Below are positions 24,885 to 32,165 of a stretch of 32,165 nt of DNA, piece by piece. The notes under the pieces are model-generated. The model made no database searches. It saw only the letters and a program-made list of their open reading frames with translations, and had not been told where the DNA came from. Source of the stretch: an uncultured Bacteroidales bacterium (GTDB lineage Bacteria; Bacteroidota; Bacteroidia; Bacteroidales; Paludibacteraceae); assembly GCA_903912795.1 (NCBI GenBank), contig CAIWIS010000793.1:1-32165 (forward strand), in the 5' to 3' direction. Position 1 is the first letter of the stretch, and each line of letters begins with the position of its first letter. Position numbers and translations under genes: made by a program.

Positions 24885-26120
24885 ATGGACAGTTTATTAA
24901 AAAAATATTTACGCGGCGATGCTACACTTTGGATAGCGTTTATCATGCTATGTGTGGTATCCATTATCGAAATGTATAGTGCTTCGAGCACACTCGCATA
25001 CAAAGCAGCTAACCATACTACGCCTATGCTGCGTCACGTTGGATTTTTGGCAGGCGGTGCTTTAATTGCTATTATTGTTCATCTTGTACCCTACCGCTTC
25101 ATACGTTTATTGTCGTATGTGGGCTTGTTGTTGTCGGTTTTTTTATTAATTTTGGTGCAATTTAAAGGACAAAGCGAAAACGATGCAACTCGCTGGTTAG
25201 TAATAGGTGGCGTACAATTTCAACCTTCGGAATTGGCTAAACTGTCTGTTATTATTGTGGCTGCCGATTTTATTTCGCGCATTAAAAATCCCGAAACCGA
25301 CGAAAAACGATATTTCTGGAGTATAATGATTATGCTCGCAATTATTTGTCCACTTATACTTATCGAAAACTTTTCCACAGCGGGTATCCTTTTTGGAGTA
25401 GTTTTTATAATGATGTTTATTGGAAAAATTTCATTAAAAAAATTAGGTTCTATTGCTGGACTTATTATTTTGGCTGCCATTCTGGGCTATGGTGCAATAA
25501 AAGCAATTCCCAGAGATAGCATGCCTTCGGCTTTCAAAAGAGCATATACTTGGACTAGTCGTATTGATAAATTTTTTGTATCGGACGATAAAAAAGAAGA
25601 TAAATACGCCATTACCGACGAAAACCTACAAGTACAACATGGCAAAATAGCCATTGCAAGAGGTGGGTTTTTTGGAGTAATGCCCGGAAATAGTATTGAA
25701 CGCGATTTTTTGCCACAGGCTTATTCAGATTTCATTTACGCTATCATTGTTGAGGAAACAGGCATGCTAGGTGGAGTAGTGGTGATGCTTTTGTATTTAA
25801 TTTTGCTCTATCGAGCTGGTCGTATTGCTACCGAAAGCCCAACGGTTTTTCCGGCTGTGGTGGTAATTGGATTATCGTTAATGATAGTAATTCAGGCATT
25901 TGTAAATATGGCTGTAGCCACCAGTTTAGGACCAGTTACGGGGCAACCATTGCCGCTAATTAGTCGCGGTGGAACATCCATATTGATTACTTGCATTTAT
26001 TTTGGAGTGATTCTGGGTGTTACACGTCAGATAAAAGAAGAAGGGCACCCCGAAGACAAAGAAATGGTGGAAGCACCTGAAGAAGCCATTCCGGTTGTGA
26101 GTTTGGAAGAGTTAAGCTAA
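24885..26120 (+). CDS. ftsW: Lipid II polymerase FtsW (SEDS family)
   Basis: This SEDS-family glycosyltransferase polymerises septal glycan and works with FtsI. The 411-aa protein has about ten membrane segments from residue 15 to 385. Motifs include FQPSELAKL (about 110), the extracytoplasmic EETGMLGG (about 287) and the C-terminal PLPLISRGGTS (about 355-365). A polar acidic tail (about 385-411, EDKEMVEAPEEA) follows the last helix. The start is the ATG 3 bp after murD. The gap to murG holds composite element D. Confidence 0.95.
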   Translation: MDSLLKKYLRGDATLWIAFIMLCVVSIIEMYSASSTLAYKAANHTTPMLRHVGFLAGGALIAIIVHLVPYRFIRLLSYVGLLLSVFLLILVQFKGQSENDATRWLVIGGVQFQPSELAKLSVIIVAADFISRIKNPETDEKRYFWSIMIMLAIICPLILIENFSTAGILFGVVFIMMFIGKISLKKLGSIAGLIILAAILGYGAIKAIPRDSMPSAFKRAYTWTSRIDKFFVSDDKKEDKYAITDENLQVQHGKIAIARGGFFGVMPGNSIERDFLPQAYSDFIYAIIVEETGMLGGVVVMLLYLILLYRAGRIATESPTVFPAVVVIGLSLMIVIQAFVNMAVATSLGPVTGQPLPLISRGGTSILITCIYFGVILGVTRQIKEEGHPEDKEMVEAPEEAIPVVSLEELS

Positions 26121-26297
26121 TGTGCCCGCTCGGCTTTGCCGCTTGGCGCAGCCAAGAATGTGAAAATGTGCCAATTTGAAAATTAGGAATATAACGGCAA
26201 AGCTTAATAACAATTAATAACGCACGAAGTGCAAATAACGGCGAAGCCCAACTAACGCACGAAGTGCCAAAATAACGTGAAGCTAATAACGCGAAGC
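26121..26297. repeat. Composite intergenic element D: leader plus CGAAG mini-hairpin array
   Basis: It starts with two related hairpins, GGCTTTGCC (26132) and TTGGCGCAGCCAA (26143). The leader follows with AATGTGAAAATGTGCC and AATTAGGAATATAACGG. The array units are GCACGAAGTGC at 26222 and 26257, GGCGAAGCC at 26240 and a terminal GCGAAGC at 26291. It ends 6 bp before the murG start, so it forms most of the 5' leader of murG. Confidence 0.85.
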
Positions 26298-26303
26298 AAA
26301 AAA

Positions 26304-27413
26304 ATGAAACATAAATTTATAGTAAGTGGAGGCGGTACAGGCGGACATATTTTTCCAGCTATAAGTATTGCTAATGAATTAAAAAGCCGATTTTCCGATT
26401 CCGAAATACTTTTTGTTGGTGCAAAAGGTCGTATGGAAATGGAACGCGTTCCAGCAGCAGGTTATCGTATAGAAGGATTGCCTGTAAGCGGTTTCGATCG
26501 AAAAAACATGTTGCGCAATATTAAAGTGCTGATAAATCTATCTAAAAGCATTTTGAAAGCCCGAAAAATCATTCGTACTTTTCGTCCTGATATTGCTATT
26601 GGTGTAGGCGGCTATGCAAGCGGACCTTTATTAAAAGCTGCTTCGGGCTTTGGAGTGCCGACTTTATTGCAGGAACAAAATTCGTATGCTGGTGTAACCA
26701 ATAAATTATTGGCCCAGAAAGCATCTAAAATATGTGTGGCTTACGATAATATGGATAAGTTTTTCCCGAAAGATAAAATTGTAAAAACTGGGAATCCTGT
26801 ACGTCAGGATTTGTTTGAAGTGCAATCAAAAGCGGCTGAAGCCTATACGTTTTTTGGATTTACACCAGCAAAAAAAACACTGCTTATTGTAGGCGGAAGC
26901 TTGGGAGCCCGTACCATTAATCAAAGTATAATTGCTGAACTCGATGCATTGACTAAAGCTGGTATACAAGTTATTTGGCAAACGGGGAGATTTTATATTG
27001 CCGATGCTCGTCAGGCGGCCGAAGCGTATAAATCGGACAGTCTGCTGGTAACTGATTTTGTGTCGCGTATGGATTATGCATATAGCATTGCCGATTTGGT
27101 TGTTTCGAGAGCTGGTGCAAGTTCAATTTCGGAGCTTTGTTTGTTGGCAAAACCAACCATATTAGTGCCGTCGCCTAATGTAGCCGAGGACCATCAAACA
27201 CAAAATGCCTTGGCTTTGGTTACTAAAAATGCCGCCGTTATGATTAAGGATGTAGAAGCAAAAGATAATTTAATACCAACGGCATTGCAATTAATTTTGA
27301 ACGACGATGCGTTATCAAAACTAGCTGAAAATATTTTAAAATTAGCCGAAAAAGATTCTGCTAAACGCATTGTAGACGAAGTAGAGAAGATAATAGGAAG
27401 CAAGAAGTTATGA
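26304..27413 (+). CDS. murG: UDP-GlcNAc:lipid I N-acetylglucosaminyltransferase
   Basis: MurG converts lipid I to lipid II at the inner face of the membrane (GT28 family, GT-B fold). The start ATG at 26304 gives MKHKFIVSGGGTGGH, with the acceptor G-loop GGGTGGH at residues 9-15. An earlier GTG at 26277 would add codons from the repeat array and is not used here. Other motifs are GVGGYASGP (about 97), GGSLGA (about 194) and SRAGASSISEL (about 263-273), which is part of the UDP-GlcNAc donor site. The length of 369 aa is standard. murC follows after 49 bp. Confidence 0.96.
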   Translation: MKHKFIVSGGGTGGHIFPAISIANELKSRFSDSEILFVGAKGRMEMERVPAAGYRIEGLPVSGFDRKNMLRNIKVLINLSKSILKARKIIRTFRPDIAIGVGGYASGPLLKAASGFGVPTLLQEQNSYAGVTNKLLAQKASKICVAYDNMDKFFPKDKIVKTGNPVRQDLFEVQSKAAEAYTFFGFTPAKKTLLIVGGSLGARTINQSIIAELDALTKAGIQVIWQTGRFYIADARQAAEAYKSDSLLVTDFVSRMDYAYSIADLVVSRAGASSISELCLLAKPTILVPSPNVAEDHQTQNALALVTKNAAVMIKDVEAKDNLIPTALQLILNDDALSKLAENILKLAEKDSAKRIVDEVEKIIGSKKL

Positions 27414-27462
27414 ATTTTGAATCAACCAAGCAACTGAAAAACAAATTAACTAACAACCCAAA

Positions 27463-28836
27463 ATGAACAAATACAATCGATATTTTTTTCTAGGAATAGG
27501 CGGCATAGGCATGAGTGCCTTGGCACGTTATTTTAAAACCAAAGGTTTTGAAGTGGCAGGTTATGACCGTTCCGAAACAAAATTAACACAGGATTTGGTA
27601 ACAGAAGGAATTCAAGTTATTTACAACCAAGAGGTAAATCATATTCCGGCTGAATACATGAATCCTAAAAGTACTTTGATAATTGTAACACCTGCTATTC
27701 CAGAAGAGCACAATCAGTTACAGTACTTTAAAGAAAATAACTTTATAATTCAGAAACGCGCTCAAGTGCTGGGCGATATCACACGCCAAAGCAAAGGAAT
27801 ATGTGTGGCTGGCACGCATGGCAAAACTACAACTTCGACCATTGCTGCACACTTACTTTACCAATCGCAGGTTACATGTAGTGCATTTTTGGGCGGCATT
27901 TCCAATAATTACAATACCAATTTATTGCTTTCCAAGGACAGTAATTATGTTGTAATTGAGGCAGATGAATACGACCGATCGTTTCACCAACTGTCGCCAT
28001 ACATGGCTGTAATTACCTCAGCCGATGCCGACCATTTGGATATTTACGAAACAGCAGATGCTTTTCGCGAGAGTTTCGAACATTTCACTTCGCTCATCCG
28101 CCCTGGTGGTGCGCTTATTATGCGCAAAGGCATTGATATTAAGCCAAGACTTCAAAAAGGAGTTAAAGTATATACCTATTCGATGAATGATGGAGGCGAT
28201 TTTAGTGCCGAAAACATAAAAGTTGGAAAAGGCGAAATCAAATTTGATTTTGTAACACCTACCGATCGCATTAATGACGTTCGCTTGGGCGTACCAGTAA
28301 TGATTAATGTGGAAAATAGCGTAGCTGCTATGGCTTTAGCATGGCTAAATGGTGTAACAGCAGAAGAACTACGAGTTGGAATTTCTTCGTTCTCAGGCAT
28401 TTATCGCCGTTTCAATATTGTTTATAAATCTGATAGCGTTGTGTATATGGACGATTATGCCCATCACCCAAGTGAGTTAAATGCCAGCATTTCATCCATT
28501 CGTGCCTTGTACCCCGACCGTAAAATTACAGGCATTTTTCAACCGCACTTGTATACCCGTACGCGCGATTTTGCAGCCGATTTTGCCAGTGCCCTTTCTA
28601 AGCTAGACGAGTTAATTCTACTCGACATTTATCCGGCACGTGAATTACCCATCGAAGGCGTAAGTTCCGATATTATATTATGCAATGTAACTTTGGAGCA
28701 CAAAACATTGTGTTCCAAAGAAAACTTACTGACATTGCTAAAAGAGAAGGACCTTGATGTTTTAGTTACTTTTGGTGCAGGTGATATTGATAAATTTGTG
28801 CCGCTTATAAAAAAACAATTGAAAAGCGGGAATTGA
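27463..28836 (+). CDS. murC: UDP-N-acetylmuramate L-alanine ligase
   Basis: It adds L-alanine to UDP-MurNAc. The Rossmann motif FLGIGGIGMSALA is at about 9-21, the ATP-binding loop GTHGKTTT at 117-124, EADEYDRSF near 166 and DDYAHHPSEL near 330. Length 457 aa is normal. This is the last dcw gene here; in most Bacteroidota ftsQ, ftsA and ftsZ follow directly, but here an ORF6N gene follows 76 bp later. Confidence 0.96.
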   Translation: MNKYNRYFFLGIGGIGMSALARYFKTKGFEVAGYDRSETKLTQDLVTEGIQVIYNQEVNHIPAEYMNPKSTLIIVTPAIPEEHNQLQYFKENNFIIQKRAQVLGDITRQSKGICVAGTHGKTTTSTIAAHLLYQSQVTCSAFLGGISNNYNTNLLLSKDSNYVVIEADEYDRSFHQLSPYMAVITSADADHLDIYETADAFRESFEHFTSLIRPGGALIMRKGIDIKPRLQKGVKVYTYSMNDGGDFSAENIKVGKGEIKFDFVTPTDRINDVRLGVPVMINVENSVAAMALAWLNGVTAEELRVGISSFSGIYRRFNIVYKSDSVVYMDDYAHHPSELNASISSIRALYPDRKITGIFQPHLYTRTRDFAADFASALSKLDELILLDIYPARELPIEGVSSDIILCNVTLEHKTLCSKENLLTLLKEKDLDVLVTFGAGDIDKFVPLIKKQLKSGN

Positions 28837-28912
28837 TAATTAAGTTACAGCAACATAACGTAATATCAAATATCGTTTACTTTTATTCAAAACCAAAATT
28901 CTAATTAACTTA

Positions 28913-29494
28913 ATGTCTGAAAATTTACAGCTCCAACCCACTGAAATTCAAGATAAAATCTTTACAATTCGTGGACAACGTGTTATGATTGACCGTGATT
29001 TAGCCGAAATTTATGGTGTAGAGACACGAGTTTTAAATCAGGCAGTTAAACGAAACATGGAGCGATTCCCCGAAGATTTCATGTTTCAGCTTACTGAAAT
29101 TGAATGGCAATATATGTCGTCACAATTTGTGATGACATCAAAATCAAAACGTCCTAAATCTGCTTTACCTTTAGTTTTTACCGAACATGGCGTTACAATG
29201 TTATCAAGCGTACTAAGAAGCAATACAGCAATTCAGATTAATATTCAGATTGTGCGTGCATTTGTAGCTATTCGTAACTTGTTGCCAGTTAAACCTGCTG
29301 ATAAGGTTATTGAACTTCAATCTGAACTCAAGGAGTTAAAAGCCTATATCGAAGATGTTTTTACGGATTACAACGACATTAACGAAGATACCCGAGTTCA
29401 AATTGAACTCATTAATCAATCTTTAGCTGAGTTGCATACCGACAGAAAGCGAACAGATAAGCCTCGAAATAGAATTGGGTTTATTAAGGAATGA
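28913..29494 (+). CDS. ORF6N domain protein (phage-like DNA-binding)
   Basis: The 193-aa protein carries an ORF6N domain at about residues 14-105 (IRGQRVMIDRDLAEIYGVETRVLNQAVKRN...FPEDFMFQLT...FTEHGVTMLSSVL). The domain comes from phage and mobile-element DNA-binding proteins. A helical, coiled-coil-like tail (about 128-172) follows. It sits alone between murC and the convergent rluD, so it may mark an old insertion or rearrangement point. The nearest promoter-like sequence is TACTTTTA at 28878-28885 without a good -33. Binding target is unknown. Confidence 0.85.
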   Translation: MSENLQLQPTEIQDKIFTIRGQRVMIDRDLAEIYGVETRVLNQAVKRNMERFPEDFMFQLTEIEWQYMSSQFVMTSKSKRPKSALPLVFTEHGVTMLSSVLRSNTAIQINIQIVRAFVAIRNLLPVKPADKVIELQSELKELKAYIEDVFTDYNDINEDTRVQIELINQSLAELHTDRKRTDKPRNRIGFIKE

Positions 29495-29511
29495 ATTCCG
29501 TGTTCAAATTT

Positions 29512-29538
29512 CAAATATAAAGATTAAATCTATATTTG
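29512..29538. terminator. Possible bidirectional terminator hairpin
   Basis: CAAATATA and TATATTTG (8-bp perfect stem) bound an 11-base AT-rich centre between the convergent ORF6N gene and rluD. No GC core and no clear T-run, so function is uncertain. Confidence 0.35.
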
Positions 29539-29550
29539 TGAACGGTATGT

Positions 29551-30609
29551 TTAGTTGTTAATAAATTTCCTCCACTTATCAACCAAATCAAGTATATCCT
29601 GTGGTAAATCGGAGTTAAACATCATATATTCGCCAGTACGTGGATGCACAAACCCAAGTTCCTTAGCATGTAAAGCCTGACGGGGGCACATAAAAAAGCA
29701 ATTTTTTACAAATGCTTTGTACATAGCTGTTGTGTTTCCTTTTAAAATAATATGCCCACCATAGCGTTCATCGTTGAATAGCGTATGGCCAATATGCTTC
29801 ATGTGAACACGTATTTGATGCGTACGACCTGTTTCCAATCTGCATTCTACCAGGCTGGTGTACCCAAATCGTTCCAACACTTTGTAATGCGTTACGGCGT
29901 GTTTTGCAATTGGATTTTCGCCTTCCGGAAAAACCATAAACTGCATTCGGTCTTGCGGATTACGTGCTAGAGAGCCAATAATTGTCCCTTCGTCTTGTTT
30001 TATATTGCCCCAAACAAGTGCTTGGTACCTACGGTGAGTTGTTTTCAAAAAGAATTGCTTGCCTAAATGGGCTTTAGCATGTTCCGTTTTGGCTATCAGC
30101 AATAAGCCCGAAGTGTCTTTGTCGATGCGATGAACCAACCCAATGCGTGAATCATTAATGTCGTATTCAGGGTGGTCTTTTAGATGCCACGCAATGGCAT
30201 TGAGCAAAGTACCATCGAAATTTCCAAATCCTGGATGTACCACAAGGCCTGGTTGTTTGTTTACCAGAATAATATCATCATCTTCGTAAACAATGTCAAT
30301 AGGAATGTCTTGTGGGTAAATTTTAAATTCGGTAGGAGGGTATTCCAAATGGATGGTAATAATGTCAAAAGGTTTTATCCGATAGTTGGACTTAACACTT
30401 TTATCATTCACCCTGATATTTCCTGCGTCAGCAGCTTCTTGAATTCGATTACGCGATATGCCCGACATGCAATTTACCAAATGCTTGTCGATGCGAACCA
30501 TATTCTGACCTTTGTCAACTACAAAACGGAAATGCTCGTAAACTTCCCTATCGGGAATTTCACTTTCAATATCATCATCAATTATATCTTCTAAGTATTC
30601 GTCAATCAC
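29551..30609 (-). CDS. rluD: 23S rRNA pseudouridine synthase, RluD type
   Basis: It isomerises uridines of 23S rRNA helix 69. An N-terminal S4 RNA-binding domain is at about 36-92 (RIDKHLVNCMSGISRNRIQ). The catalytic domain carries HRIDKDTSGLL (160-170) with catalytic Asp163, and later GRTHQIRVH. The length of 352 aa slightly exceeds E. coli RluD because of an acidic N-terminal arm (MIDEYLEDIIDDDIES). It starts 23 bp after the PASTA gene and is probably in one operon with it. RluA/RluC-type activity cannot be excluded, but the S4 domain and neighbourhood favour RluD. Confidence 0.9.
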   Translation of the reverse strand: MIDEYLEDIIDDDIESEIPDREVYEHFRFVVDKGQNMVRIDKHLVNCMSGISRNRIQEAADAGNIRVNDKSVKSNYRIKPFDIITIHLEYPPTEFKIYPQDIPIDIVYEDDDIILVNKQPGLVVHPGFGNFDGTLLNAIAWHLKDHPEYDINDSRIGLVHRIDKDTSGLLLIAKTEHAKAHLGKQFFLKTTHRRYQALVWGNIKQDEGTIIGSLARNPQDRMQFMVFPEGENPIAKHAVTHYKVLERFGYTSLVECRLETGRTHQIRVHMKHIGHTLFNDERYGGHIILKGNTTAMYKAFVKNCFFMCPRQALHAKELGFVHPRTGEYMMFNSDLPQDILDLVDKWRKFINN

Positions 30610-30632
30610 GTTTTGTAATTTTTTCTTTGAAA

Positions 30633-31466
30633 TTAAAAGAATTCCTCTTCACCCTCTTTGTCGGCTTCATCTTCTTCAAAAACCTTATCGAGCATCGTTT
30701 TGTCTTTCGATAGCCAAACATCAATACGAGTGCCTGCAGGCACTAACTTTCCTGCTGCAGGACGTTGACGGTAAATGATATAGGCATTTTCGTTGCCACG
30801 TGGTGCCACATCGTAGTCAATAGCACCAACTACAATCGAAGCTGTAATAGCTTGTTGACGAGCAACTTCCAATGACAAACCTTTTAGCGATGGAATTAAA
30901 ATATCTTCGCCACCAAGTCCACTACCAACAACCAAAGTAACGTAAGCACCTTCCGGAATTCTAAATCCTGATGAAATGCTCCTTCCGCCATATTTTACAT
31001 CAATTACCAAATCTTTGTATTCCGATGGCGAATACTCAACATTACTCACATTTATTCCCACAGCACGAAGCATGGCATCGGCTTGTCGGTACGAAATATC
31101 ATTCACTTCGGGTAGAGGAGTATGATGTACTTGTTTTGAATTGATAATTAAATAAACAGGTCGGTTGGTTTTTACATTGGAATTAGCTGCGGGAATTTGA
31201 TCTATAATTGTTCCCAATTTCTTGTTCCGAACATATACCGAGTCAATTATTTGTGGATAAAGGCTGTGGTTTTTCAACATAACTTCCGCTTCTTCCATAT
31301 ACATGCCACGTAAATCGGGCACTTTTTCTGTCTGTCCATGTTGTGTGTAAATATCAACCAGATAGAGTGTTATCCACGACAAAGCCACTAAGATTATAGT
31401 TGCTAGCAATAACCGCTTTAAAATAAAACCACCTAATGATTCGGACCAAAATTTCTTAAAATCCAT
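30633..31466 (-). CDS. Membrane-anchored PASTA domain protein
   Basis: The 277-aa protein has a short cytoplasmic N-terminus and one membrane segment (about 16-34, FILKRLLLATIILVALSWI). It has three PASTA domains (about 40-108, 112-182 and 186-255) and a very acidic C-terminal tail (DEADKEGEEEFF). PASTA domains bind peptidoglycan stem peptides or beta-lactam-like ligands. No kinase or transpeptidase is fused, unlike PrkC or PBP2x. In Bacteroidota this gene is often next to rluD, as here, so the pairing is probably conserved. Function is unknown; a role in sensing or anchoring cell wall is inferred. It has its own promoter. Confidence 0.85.
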   Translation of the reverse strand: MDFKKFWSESLGGFILKRLLLATIILVALSWITLYLVDIYTQHGQTEKVPDLRGMYMEEAEVMLKNHSLYPQIIDSVYVRNKKLGTIIDQIPAANSNVKTNRPVYLIINSKQVHHTPLPEVNDISYRQADAMLRAVGINVSNVEYSPSEYKDLVIDVKYGGRSISSGFRIPEGAYVTLVVGSGLGGEDILIPSLKGLSLEVARQQAITASIVVGAIDYDVAPRGNENAYIIYRQRPAAGKLVPAGTRIDVWLSKDKTMLDKVFEEDEADKEGEEEFF

Positions 31467-31530
31467 GCTTGTGAATTAATAATTTGAAATTAATAATTTA
31501 GAAACGCTCAATCGAAGTCGAAACTAGCTT

Positions 31531-31560
31531 CAAAAGTAATTAAATTATTGGAAATTGTAA
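31531..31560 (-). promoter_or_regulatory. Promoter of the PASTA-rluD operon
   Basis: On the minus strand TACTTTTG (31531-31538) is a full -7 match, with TTA replacing TTG 19 bp upstream (31558-31560). It lies just beyond the rpmH terminator. Confidence 0.55.
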
Positions 31561-31569
31561 TGTATTGAA

Positions 31570-31607
31570 ATAAAAAAAGTAAAAACTTCAGTTGAGGTCT
31601 TTACTTT
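31570..31607 (-). terminator. rpmH terminator
   Basis: AAAGTAAA (31576-31583) and TTTACTTT (31600-31607) form an 8-bp stem, with partial inner pairing ACCTC/GAAGT. On the minus strand it ends in a run of seven T (A-run at 31572-31578), giving a Rho-independent terminator 26 bp after the rpmH stop. Confidence 0.75.
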
Positions 31608-31632
31608 CTTTATATTCGTTTGAGCTTAAATG

Positions 31633-31791
31633 TTACGCTTTGTGGCGTCCTTCATCTGCTACTGTAAGTTTTGCTCTACCTTTAGCACGACGAGATGCTA
31701 GTACGCGACGTCCATTGGCAGTTGCCATTCTTTCGCGGAAACCATGTTTGTTTCTTCTTTTTCTTTGTGAAGGTTGGAATGTCCTTTTCAT
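31633..31791 (-). CDS. rpmH: 50S ribosomal protein L34
   Basis: This 52-residue, strongly basic protein reads [18 protein letters not shown], followed by [19 protein letters not shown], the diagnostic L34 sequence. L34 is a large-subunit structural protein bound to 23S rRNA. The C-terminal extension ([12 protein letters not shown]) is a few residues longer than E. coli L34 (46 aa), as is usual in Bacteroidota. It has a perfect promoter upstream and a hairpin terminator downstream, so it is its own transcription unit. dnaA and rnpA, which often flank it in other phyla, are not seen within the 374 bp that remain upstream. Confidence 0.97.
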   Translation of the reverse strand: MKRTFQPSQRKRRNKHGFRERMATANGRRVLASRRAKGRAKLTVADEGRHKA

Positions 31792-31840
31792 TGCTTATAA
31801 TATTATTTTGTTGATTTCTATCGGATTCAAATTCGGACTG

Positions 31841-31870
31841 CAAAAATAGTATTTTTTTTTGAATTGACAA
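31841..31870 (-). promoter_or_regulatory. rpmH promoter
   Basis: On the minus strand TTG (31868-31870), 19 bp, then TATTTTTG (31841-31848) is an exact Bacteroidota promoter, about 50 bp before the L34 start. Confidence 0.75.
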
Positions 31871-32165
31871 ACTGCAAATAGGTATTTGTTTTATTTTTGA
31901 TTATTTTTTTGCTATGTACAGTAGTTTTATGCTGCTTTGTAATAAAAAAGGTGGTTGATGGCTGCCCATAATTGTGTTGAGAAACTACAGCAAGCGGTAA
32001 ATTTCTAATCTGAAATTGTAACGTAATTTGTTGTAATATAAACCAACGTATGCTGTCATTTTGTCACCAAGTTTGTTTTGGCACTTAATTTGACTATTAG
32101 GGATAGATTTAATTTTAGACTTAATCTTATTTTTTAAATTTAAAAAGCAATTAAATAACTAATAA
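31871..32165. other. Gene-free end of window
   Basis: No ORF, RNA gene or clear promoter was found in these 295 bases. An imperfect inverted repeat with CCAA/TTGG arms lies near 32067-32080. The stretch becomes nearly pure AT after 32110. Confidence 0.5.

Noticed and set aside
26277-26303. GTG start for murG inside the repeat array
   Set aside because: It would encode nine residues from the CGAAG array; the ATG at 26304 matches MurG starts.
31592-31849. 85-aa plus-strand frame over rpmH
   Set aside because: It is the antisense shadow of the L34 gene; L34 is unmistakable on the other strand.
1-32165. tRNA, riboswitch or other structured RNA genes
   Set aside because: No cloverleaf with GTTCRANNC T-arm and matching acceptor stem and no known riboswitch core was recognised by eye; a covariance-model scan would be needed to exclude them.

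Overview
The window is AT-rich chromosomal DNA from a member of the Bacteroidota, probably Bacteroidales-like; the genus cannot be told from sequence alone. The pointers are: several promoters with the phylum-specific form TTG-N19-TAnnTTTG; secreted proteins ending in type IX secretion (T9SS) C-terminal signals; Bacteroidota-style RHS cores; an ORF6N protein; a short FtsL-like protein; and PASTA domains on the division transpeptidase.

Layout. (1) 1-3300 is an accessory island of broken RHS polymorphic-toxin material: an orphan JAB-like toxin tip plus a putative immunity gene, then a 5'-truncated RHS core with a glycine-rich tip plus a second putative immunity gene. Each tip/immunity pair is followed by a related trailer ending in a hairpin whose arm substitutions keep pairing. 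(2) 3300-10610 holds a TetR-type regulator, trpS, an Lrp/AsnC regulator, a THUMP-type RNA methyltransferase, serine acetyltransferase, a NadR-like ATPase, a PAP2 phosphatase and murB. (3) 10770-16190 holds three tandem paralogous secreted endonuclease I proteins. (4) 16587-28836 is the division and cell wall (dcw) cluster, all on the plus strand: mraZ, rsmH, ftsL-like, ftsI, murE, mraY, murD, ftsW, murG, murC. It stops after murC; ftsQ, ftsA and ftsZ are absent and an ORF6N gene sits there. (5) 29551-31791 on the minus strand has rluD, a PASTA membrane protein and rpmH, the last too short for most ORF filters. (6) 31871-32165 has no recognisable gene.

How the genes work together. MurB, MurE, MraY, MurD, MurG and MurC make lipid II. 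FtsW and FtsI polymerise and cross-link it at the septum, and MraZ probably controls the operon through TGGGN boxes upstream of itself. MurE carries the DNPR signature, so the peptide should contain meso-diaminopimelate. The endonucleases are probably exported for extracellular DNA degradation or phosphate scavenging.

The most unusual signals are two. First, a composite intergenic element occurs four times (5166-5354, 7213-7462, 18053-18178, 26121-26297). It has a degenerate low-complexity leader and then an array of tiny hairpins built on GCAC-GAA-GTGC and GGC-GAA-GCC with a step of about 18 bp. Its polarity is fixed and it fills whole gaps between co-directional genes. Second, the trailer elements mark the ends of the RHS tip/immunity cassettes.
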